Of a stretch of DNA of 64,000 nt, positions 58,533-64,000 are shown one piece after another; position 1 is the stretch's first letter, and every line of letters begins with the position of its first letter. Made by a program: the position numbers and the translations under genes. Source of the stretch: Dawidia cretensis (GTDB taxonomy: Bacteria; Bacteroidota; Bacteroidia; Cytophagales; Cyclobacteriaceae); NCBI RefSeq assembly GCF_018598175.1, contig NZ_JAHESE010000008.1, positions 15,307 to 79,306 on the forward strand, written 5' to 3'. The notes beneath the pieces are model-generated. The model was not told the origin of the DNA, made no database searches, and saw only the letters and a program-made list of their open reading frames with translations.

Positions 58533-60500
58533 CTATAGTTCCATCAGGCGATTGGTATCTAATACCAGGGCCACCGCGCCGTTGCCCAGAATGGTGGCAC
58601 CGGAAGCAAAGTCCTGGTCTTTGTAGATCTTGCCAAGCGGCTTGATCACCGCCTGGTACTCGTCCAGGATACGGTCTACCGCGAACGCCACCTTACGCTC
58701 ATCCTGTTTGGCCACGATCAGGTTTACATGCTCGGGCTTTTCACCCTGGCAGCGAAAGATGGTGCGCAGGTCGACGTAGGGCACCTGTTCGCCGTCCAGC
58801 ACGATCAGGTCGTTCATATCCGGGCACACCGCATCGCGGTCCACGGCATAGCACTTATCAATGGTGGTCAGCGGTATGATATATTTTGCTTTGGCAATGT
58901 CTACCAGCAAGCCGTCGATGATGCTCAGCGACAGCGGCAGCTTGAGGCGAATGGTCGTGCCGCGGTCGGGCACCGATTCGATCTCGATTTCACCGCGCAG
59001 GTTAACGATCGCCCTTTTCACCACGTCCATGCCCACGCCACGACCCGATACGTCCGTAATCTGGCGGGCGGTGGAGAAGCCGGGGTGAAAAATAAAATCG
59101 TAGATCTCGTGGTCGCTGAGGCGATCGGTAGCATGCGCCAGTCCCAGTTGCAGCGCTTTTTGCCACACGCGCTGTTTGTCAATGCCCGCGCCGTCATCCT
59201 GTACTTCCAGGATCACGTTGGTACCGGCGTAGTATGCCTTGAGGCGAATCGTGCCAACGGGGTCTTTGCCTTTCCGTTCGCGTACCTCCGGCAGCTCGAT
59301 GCCGTGGTCCATGCTGTTTCGTAAAATATGCAGCATCGGGTCGGCCAGATTTTCGATGATCTTTTTATCGAGCTCGGTGTCGCCACCGATCGTCTCAAAG
59401 CGGATCTGTTTTGATAATGCACGCGAAGTATCGCGCACCAACCGTTCGAAACGCACGGATAAATGACTAATGGGAAGCAGCGATATACTAAAAGCCTCGT
59501 CGCGCAGCTGGCGTACCAGCTTTTCGACGTTCTCGGTAATTTCTTCCAGTTCCTGGTTGCGCACACTGCCGGTGAACAAGGTCAGACGCGCCTGCGTGGT
59601 CACAAGCTCACTGACGATGTTCATGAGCTTGTCGATCTTATCGTACGTTACCTTGATGGTTTGGTACGAGTCGTGGCGCTGATGGGCCGGACGTTGCTCG
59701 CGCACCGCGCCGGCTGTCTTCACAGCGTCTTTCTCAACATATACCTGGATCAGCTCACAGGAAAGGCGTTCCGTGTATTGAAACAGCAGCTCGCGGAAGG
59801 ATGCTTCGTCTAGCAGGTTGCGGTCACTGGCCTCATTGATGCGCAGCTCGCACTGATCCTCCACAAACATAAATTCTGACCGGATGCCCGCCACATCACG
59901 CGTCGTATATACGAGAATGTCCCAATAAAGATAAGTCTCGTCGAGGTTCAACACCCCGTCGGGAAGTTTGTCGGTATAGGTGCGAAGATGAATCTCTCCC
60001 AATCCTGCCAGGTCGTCGAGCAGGTACAGTGGGTTGCTGCCGTCACGCATAAAGTCGACGTGTGGCGCAAAATGTATAAGGTATAGCTTGCCAACTTCCG
60101 CCGTCGGGGCTACCGGCGCTTCCTCCGGGGTGTTATTCGATACGGTGAGCCGTTTGATCTGCGCCAGCATTTCCGCATGAGCCGCAGGCACATGGTCACG
60201 CTGACGAATCAGGCCCCGGATGTGGTCGACCGAACGAAGCGCGATGGTGAGGATCTCGTCTGACAGCGCCTGCTTGTTGTGCCGTATGTCATCAAAGACG
60301 CTTTCCAGGTGATGGGTAAACTCACCGACGTGGTCATAGCCAAACATCTTGGCGGTTCCCTTGAACGTATGCATGACACGAAAAACCTCCTCGACCTGTT
60401 CTTTGTCTTGCGGCGCTTGCTCCAGACGTAAGACGGCCTTTTCGAGATCGTCCATGAGCTCGGCCGCCTCTTGTAAGAATTTTCCGTGTGCTTTGTCCAT
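58533..60500 (-). CDS. cheA: Chemotaxis histidine kinase CheA
   Basis: A 655-residue CheA with P1 phosphotransfer domain (phospho-acceptor His44 in 'VMHTFKGTAKMFG'), a P2-like region (about 140-240), P3 dimerisation, P4 ATPase ('LLHILRNSMDHGIELPEVRE' as 'MLHILRNSMDHGI' and 'GRGVGMDVVKRAI') and a CheW-like P5 end. The P2-like part has an unusual sequence and may bind the CheY encoded next to it. It autophosphorylates on receptor signals and passes phosphate to CheY. The gene order is CheY upstream, CheW downstream. Confidence 0.95.
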   Translation of the reverse strand: MDKAHGKFLQEAAELMDDLEKAVLRLEQAPQDKEQVEEVFRVMHTFKGTAKMFGYDHVGEFTHHLESVFDDIRHNKQALSDEILTIALRSVDHIRGLIRQRDHVPAAHAEMLAQIKRLTVSNNTPEEAPVAPTAEVGKLYLIHFAPHVDFMRDGSNPLYLLDDLAGLGEIHLRTYTDKLPDGVLNLDETYLYWDILVYTTRDVAGIRSEFMFVEDQCELRINEASDRNLLDEASFRELLFQYTERLSCELIQVYVEKDAVKTAGAVREQRPAHQRHDSYQTIKVTYDKIDKLMNIVSELVTTQARLTLFTGSVRNQELEEITENVEKLVRQLRDEAFSISLLPISHLSVRFERLVRDTSRALSKQIRFETIGGDTELDKKIIENLADPMLHILRNSMDHGIELPEVRERKGKDPVGTIRLKAYYAGTNVILEVQDDGAGIDKQRVWQKALQLGLAHATDRLSDHEIYDFIFHPGFSTARQITDVSGRGVGMDVVKRAIVNLRGEIEIESVPDRGTTIRLKLPLSLSIIDGLLVDIAKAKYIIPLTTIDKCYAVDRDAVCPDMNDLIVLDGEQVPYVDLRTIFRCQGEKPEHVNLIVAKQDERKVAFAVDRILDEYQAVIKPLGKIYKDQDFASGATILGNGAVALVLDTNRLMEL

Positions 60501-60529
60501 GCGTGTTATCGATATATACTCCCCCGTTG

Positions 60530-60895
60530 CTAGCGCAACACTTTCTTTACTACGGCCTTGAGGTTTTCAGGCTCGAATGGCTTGACAATCCAACCGGTGG
60601 CGCCTGCCTCTTTCGCTTCCTGCTTCTTTTGCATTTGCGACTCGGTGGTCAGCATCAGGATTGGCACGGCGGCAAACTGCTGCAACGACCGGGCTGCGCG
60701 GATCACCTGGATGCCGTCGGCTTTGGGCATGTTCAGATCGGTAATGATCAGGTCCACATGCGTGCCTGCATTCAGCTTCTGGATGGCCTCGGCTCCGTCG
60801 GATGCAGTCAATACCTCGTACTCCTCTTCGAGGGTGGTCGCAACCACGGCCAGGATGCTTTCGGAGTCGTCTACGGTCAATATTGTCTTCTTCAT
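60530..60895 (-). CDS. cheY: Response regulator CheY
   Basis: A 121-residue single receiver domain: 'ILTVDDSES' (acidic pair), 'DLIITDLNMPKADGIQVI' (phospho-acceptor Asp), 'PILMLTTES' and 'GWIVKPFEPENLKAVV' (conserved Lys). No output domain. The start at 60895 is fixed by the receiver N terminus MKKTILTVDD. It lies 29 bases before cheA. In this phylum CheY may act on gliding or twitching and not on flagella. Confidence 0.95.
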   Translation of the reverse strand: MKKTILTVDDSESILAVVATTLEEEYEVLTASDGAEAIQKLNAGTHVDLIITDLNMPKADGIQVIRAARSLQQFAAVPILMLTTESQMQKKQEAKEAGATGWIVKPFEPENLKAVVKKVLR

Positions 60896-60902
60896 ATATA
60901 GG

Positions 60903-61190
60903 TTAGATAATGGATTGCAAAACAGTGGCGGCCGGCCCCTTGGGTGGCGCGTCGGTCCAGTGCAGCGACAGGGCTTTCCCCTTCTTACGGAAGTACCCCA
61001 GCAGTTGCACAAAGCGAAACTCGGTGGCAAGTGCGGCCGGCAGGTATACCGCCAGGCTTTGCACGCCGTGGGCTTCGGCAAATTGCAGCAGCTTGCCCAA
61101 TTCATCGGGTGCAGGCTTACCTTCTACCCGGAGGTGCCATTGGCCCGGCACCTGCGCATCTTCTTTCAGGGAGATTGTCGTGGTCGTCAT
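60903..61190 (-). CDS. STAS-like chemotaxis accessory protein
   Basis: A 95-residue protein with a STAS-like pattern ('GQWHLRVEGKPAPDELGKLL', 'SLAVYLPAALATEFRFVQLL', 'YFRKKGKALSLHW'). No conserved phospho-Ser can be fixed. It lies 7 bases before cheY and 1 base after the larger helical protein. Small STAS proteins appear in several chemotaxis operons without a clear role. Confidence 0.6.
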   Translation of the reverse strand: MTTTTISLKEDAQVPGQWHLRVEGKPAPDELGKLLQFAEAHGVQSLAVYLPAALATEFRFVQLLGYFRKKGKALSLHWTDAPPKGPAATVLQSII

Positions 61191-61191
61191 A

Positions 61192-61944
61192 TCAGAAAAA
61201 GATTTCGTCGTCCGTTACCAGTTCTTCTTCGATGCCGAAAGTCTTGTTAAACACTTCGCGTTCGGCGTCCATAGTGTACAGCTTCTTGACCTCAAGCAGA
61301 ATCTTCATGCGTTGCTCTTCCGTAATGATGGCGGTAAAGGCCGCCTGCTCGTCGAGCAGCTTTTCGTGCATGGAAATGAGCAGGTCGAGAATCTGGATGA
61401 CGTTGCGCAGGTTCTGCGCCGTATTGAACAGAAAAAGCTGCAGCTCACGGGATATGTCGCGGTCCGCCCACAACGCCCGTAACAGGCGCTGGATTTTGTT
61501 GGAGGCCAGTAAGTAATCTTCGCGTACAACCACCAGCTGTCGGTAGGAAAGGCGTACCAGGTCGTACATCACGAAGGTATACTGCGGCGTATAGGTGTCG
61601 CAACGCTTTTCATAAAGACGGGCAAATTCAGCGGCCAGGGTTTGCTCCACGGTGTACACGTGCTCGAGCTTCTGACGAATGATGTCGTGGTATTGGAGCT
61701 CGACAATAATCGAATCAAAGCTGCGGGCTGCCGTGCGAAGTTTTTCGCGCAAGGCGGCGGGCAGTTTATCGGACGCCAGCTTTTCACGGGCCACCGCGGC
61801 GTATTTCTTCACCTTGTTGCTCGTCACCAGGAAGTCGTCGTTAAGGTGCTCGTACAGCGCGTCGATCTTCTGGTTGAGACTTTTGAACAGGCTGGAATAC
61901 CGGTTGGCCAGGTATGCACTAATGGTATATTTCACGTCTCCCAT
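61192..61944 (-). CDS. Helical protein, candidate CheZ-like phosphatase
   Basis: A 250-residue, almost wholly helical protein. 'VELQYHDIIRQKLEHV' (81-96) fits the catalytic stretch of CheZ, where Asp143 and Gln147 form DxxxQ ('DFQDLTGQ' in E. coli); here it is Asp87 and Gln91. The second half carries 'LWADRDISRELQLFLFN', shared with the next gene upstream. If the match is right, it would remove phosphate from CheY. The start at 61944 (MGDVKYT) is used. It lies 1 base before the STAS gene. Confidence 0.6.
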   Translation of the reverse strand: MGDVKYTISAYLANRYSSLFKSLNQKIDALYEHLNDDFLVTSNKVKKYAAVAREKLASDKLPAALREKLRTAARSFDSIIVELQYHDIIRQKLEHVYTVEQTLAAEFARLYEKRCDTYTPQYTFVMYDLVRLSYRQLVVVREDYLLASNKIQRLLRALWADRDISRELQLFLFNTAQNLRNVIQILDLLISMHEKLLDEQAAFTAIITEEQRMKILLEVKKLYTMDAEREVFNKTFGIEEELVTDDEIFF

Positions 61945-61948
61945 GTTC

Positions 61949-62638
61949 TTAATCTTCGTTTTCTTCCCATCCCGGAAACAGTGTATGAATGATTTTTTGC
62001 TCTTCGGCCGACGGCAGGCGGTTGGACACCATGCGCAGAACAATGCGTTGGTGGAAGCCGGCATTCCCGGACTGGATGACGATCAGCGAAATATCGGCAT
62101 ACAGTACCTCCGCCCGTTGAAAGGCCAGCGTAAACTTCTTGAACTGCATCTGGTTTACCGACAGGATCAGGCGCAGCGCACGCGACAGCTCGCGGTCCAT
62201 CCACAGCACCCGGATCTCTTCGCGAATGCCGACCAGGATGGCTTCGTAGCGCATGCGTATATATTTGAGCTGCCCCAGGCAGATGTTGGTGATGGCGCCG
62301 ATGTAGGAGGATATTTTGACGAACGTATTTCCTTCGTAGTCTTGTACCGCCAGGCGCACCATCTTGTTTACTTGTAAAAGGTTGCGCAGCGGCTCCGCCA
62401 GCTCCGGTACGCGTTTGATCGCGTCGAGGCCGCGCTGAAAAACTATGCGGGCGCCTTCCAGCTTGCGCACCAGGTCGGGCGCGGCCACAGTAGATTTTTG
62501 GCGGATGCGCACGAGGTAGTTCCCGAACGATTTGTTCAGGGCCTGCTCTTCGGTCTGGAGGATGTTCATCATCTGCTCCAGGTTCCGGTCAATCTCGTCG
62601 AGAATCGCCTTGATATCCTGTGTATTCAGCGCAGCCAT
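61949..62638 (-). CDS. Helical chemotaxis-operon protein, paralogue of the next gene
   Basis: A 229-residue helical protein, first of the operon. Its stretch 'LWMDRELSRALRLILSV' matches 'LWADRDISRELQLFLFN' of the neighbour, in the same position of the C-terminal half, so the two genes are related by duplication. The DxxxQ motif is not present. The N terminus has a Leu/Asp-rich coiled coil. No family is recognised. It lies 4 bases before the CheZ-like gene. Confidence 0.6.
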   Translation of the reverse strand: MAALNTQDIKAILDEIDRNLEQMMNILQTEEQALNKSFGNYLVRIRQKSTVAAPDLVRKLEGARIVFQRGLDAIKRVPELAEPLRNLLQVNKMVRLAVQDYEGNTFVKISSYIGAITNICLGQLKYIRMRYEAILVGIREEIRVLWMDRELSRALRLILSVNQMQFKKFTLAFQRAEVLYADISLIVIQSGNAGFHQRIVLRMVSNRLPSAEEQKIIHTLFPGWEENED

Positions 62639-62788
62639 ATACTCGCTTCCGCATTCGCTCCCTTGCTTTTAGTACTACAAAAGAGGTGGAATCGGGAGCC
62701 GAATACGATAGGAGGTTTCAGAAATGCGTGGGCCGATTCCTTATTGGGATTGGGAAATTTCCCAACCGCCGCTGGGCAATCGGCAAGG

Positions 62789-63421
62789 TCAGGCGTGTTG
62801 CAGGTAAAGCTTGATAAGCTGGACGACGTTCTTCACGTCGCATTTTTGGAGAATGCTGTTACGATAGTTGGCCGCCGTCTTTTCACTGATGAAGAGTTTG
62901 CCGGCAATCTCGTCGGTATCAAGGCCTTCGATGATGAGCTCCAACACTTCCAGCTCGCGTTTGGACAACACCTTCCGGAAGAAGTCGTGGCCCTCGCGCG
63001 GCTTGTTCATGTTTTCCACGATGTTGCTCATGATGTTCTGACCAAAATACTTCTTGCCGGAGTTCACGGCTGCGATGGCCGCCAGCAGCTCTTCCTTGGC
63101 AGCGTCTTTCGTGAGATAGCCCATGGCCCCCGCTTCAATGGCCTTGGTGGCAAACGACGACTTGTCGTGCATCGTCAGGAAAATGATACGGACGGCCTTG
63201 TTATATGTCTTCGCATATTCCAGCACCTCATAGCCATCGCCATCGGGAAAGTTGATATCGCACAATAATATGGCTACTTCGGGATGTTTGTCTAATAAGA
63301 TCCTGGCTTCTGCCACGGTGGCCGCCTCTGCCACCACCTCTACTTTGCCGGACGCCTGCAGAATGGTCGCAATGCCTTCGCGCAGGATGCCGTGGTCGTC
63401 GGCCAATGCAATCTTGATCAT
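62789..63421 (-). CDS. NarL/LuxR-type response regulator
   Basis: A 210-residue response regulator: receiver domain with 'IALADDHGIL', 'ILLCDINFPDGDGYEVLEYA' (phospho-acceptor Asp) and 'GYLTKDAAKEEL' (Lys), then the HTH 'LSKRELEVLELIIEGLDTDE' and 'FISEKTAANYRNSILQKCDV'. It is paired with the kinase gene upstream: the start overlaps the kinase stop by four bases (63418-63421). The target genes are unknown. Confidence 0.93.
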   Translation of the reverse strand: MIKIALADDHGILREGIATILQASGKVEVVAEAATVAEARILLDKHPEVAILLCDINFPDGDGYEVLEYAKTYNKAVRIIFLTMHDKSSFATKAIEAGAMGYLTKDAAKEELLAAIAAVNSGKKYFGQNIMSNIVENMNKPREGHDFFRKVLSKRELEVLELIIEGLDTDEIAGKLFISEKTAANYRNSILQKCDVKNVVQLIKLYLQHA

Positions 63422-64000
63422 GATACTTCTGCGTTTAGGGGTATAGTGAGACTGATGGTCGTGCCTGCATGACAGGTTGAGCTTACCAGCAGCTTGCCGT
63501 TGAGCAGCCGGGCCCGCTCAATCATCGTCTTGAGGCCAAAGCTGTTTTGCTTGCTTAGGGCATCGTCTACATCGAAGCCTTTACCATTGTCTTCAATCAT
63601 CAGGTGCAGGCTGTTCTTGAGCTTCATCAGCATAACCGACAGCGACGTGGCGTGCGCGTATTTCATCGCGTTGTTCACGCCCTCCTGCGCAATGCGGTAA
63701 ATGTGCATCGACCGGCTTTGCTCCGGCTCAAAGCTGTCCAGGTTGATCTTGCATTGAATCGTCACCTGCTTGCCACGAATGGGCTGGTAACGTTCCAGCA
63801 ACGACGTAATAGCGCTCTCCAGACCCAGGTTACGAATGCTGAGCGGCATCAGGTCGCTCGTCAGACTTTTAATGTCCGTGGTGACATGTTGCAGCAGCTC
63901 CTGTACGCTCTTGCATTGCTTCTGCTGTTCCGGTGTTAGCACCGAGCAGAGGCCTTCCAGCTGCAGCTTGGCCAGGCTTAACAATTGGCCCACGCCGTCG
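63418..64000 (-). CDS. Sensor histidine kinase, HisKA_3 type (runs off the window)
   Basis: The C-terminal 194 residues of a kinase whose start lies right of the window. The frame enters as DGVGQLLSLAKLQLEGL, the typical HisKA_3 H-box (H-D-x-x-G-Q) just past its His. The ATPase domain follows ('RIAQEGVNNAMKYAHATSLS', 'IEDNGKGFDVDDALSKQNSF' and 'GLKTMIERARLLNGKLLVSS'). It should phosphorylate the NarL-type regulator overlapping its end. Confidence 0.9.
   Translation of the reverse strand, partial: DGVGQLLSLAKLQLEGLCSVLTPEQQKQCKSVQELLQHVTTDIKSLTSDLMPLSIRNLGLESAITSLLERYQPIRGKQVTIQCKINLDSFEPEQSRSMHIYRIAQEGVNNAMKYAHATSLSVMLMKLKNSLHLMIEDNGKGFDVDDALSKQNSFGLKTMIERARLLNGKLLVSSTCHAGTTISLTIPLNAEVS

Overview
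The window looks like a chromosomal segment of a Bacteroidota bacterium, most likely a soil or freshwater Cytophagales-type organism. The signs are several Bacteroidota-type promoters (TTTG about 19-22 bases before TAnnTTTG), weak or absent Shine-Dalgarno sequences, many exported lipoproteins and beta-barrel proteins, a TonB receptor with an HmuY-type haem protein, a six-domain ribosomal protein S1, and NrtR-type NAD control. The exact genus cannot be read from the sequence. No insertion sequence, prophage or CRISPR array was seen.

Layout. 1-330: a 118-base tandem repeat in which each unit carries a tRNA 3' end plus a terminator. 0.4-9.6 kb: a DKNYY-repeat membrane protein, rpsA, an ABC ATPase with a TolC-type channel, a small OmpA-domain protein, and an ATP-dependent DNA ligase overlapping its MBL-fold exonuclease. 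9.9-18.5 kb: mainly small stress or envelope genes (beta-barrel proteins, thioredoxin, YkgJ, NTF2-like, VOC, GyrI-like, SRPBCC), ending in an Old Yellow Enzyme gene with an ArsR-type regulator. 18.7-20.2 kb: an AT-richer three-gene operon that reads as toxin, antitoxin and SecB-like chaperone, with a palindrome next to the first start codon. 20.3-30.1 kb: ModF-like ATPase, msrB, Na+/H+ antiporter, epimerase, cysH, a queD-folE overlap and a MarR regulator. 30.1-32.8 kb: an aconitase with a 132-residue Lys/Ala/Pro/Val tail resembling histone H1.

32.9-46.8 kb is an iron and haem region: a PepSY membrane protein, a short Fur-like protein, and the operon hmuT-hmuU-hmuV-hmuS-TonB receptor-hmuY. A nearby orphan LuxR-type response regulator shares a promoter/operator element with hmuT, and a ferritin gene follows. 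46.8-52.5 kb is a NAD salvage operon: NMN adenylyltransferase/Nudix, nicotinamide phosphoribosyltransferase, PRPP synthetase, and an unusual fusion of a degenerate nucleotidyltransferase-like domain to a methyltransferase. An NrtR-type regulator lies next to it.

53.2-62.6 kb is a chemotaxis operon read on the minus strand: two related helical proteins (one with a CheZ-like DxxxQ motif), a STAS protein, CheY, CheA, CheW, a histidine kinase whose phospho-acceptor His is Asn, CheD, a 92-residue DHp-like protein, a beta-barrel protein and a chemoreceptor. No cheR or cheB is present. The window ends in a NarL-type two-component pair, whose kinase runs off the right edge.

The strongest candidates for new biology are the toxin-antitoxin-chaperone operon, the histone-tailed aconitase, the nucleotidyltransferase/methyltransferase fusion in the NAD operon, the chemotaxis operon with phospho-acceptor-less kinase parts, and the element shared by haem uptake and the orphan response regulator. 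All functions are inferred from sequence patterns read by eye; no database search was run.
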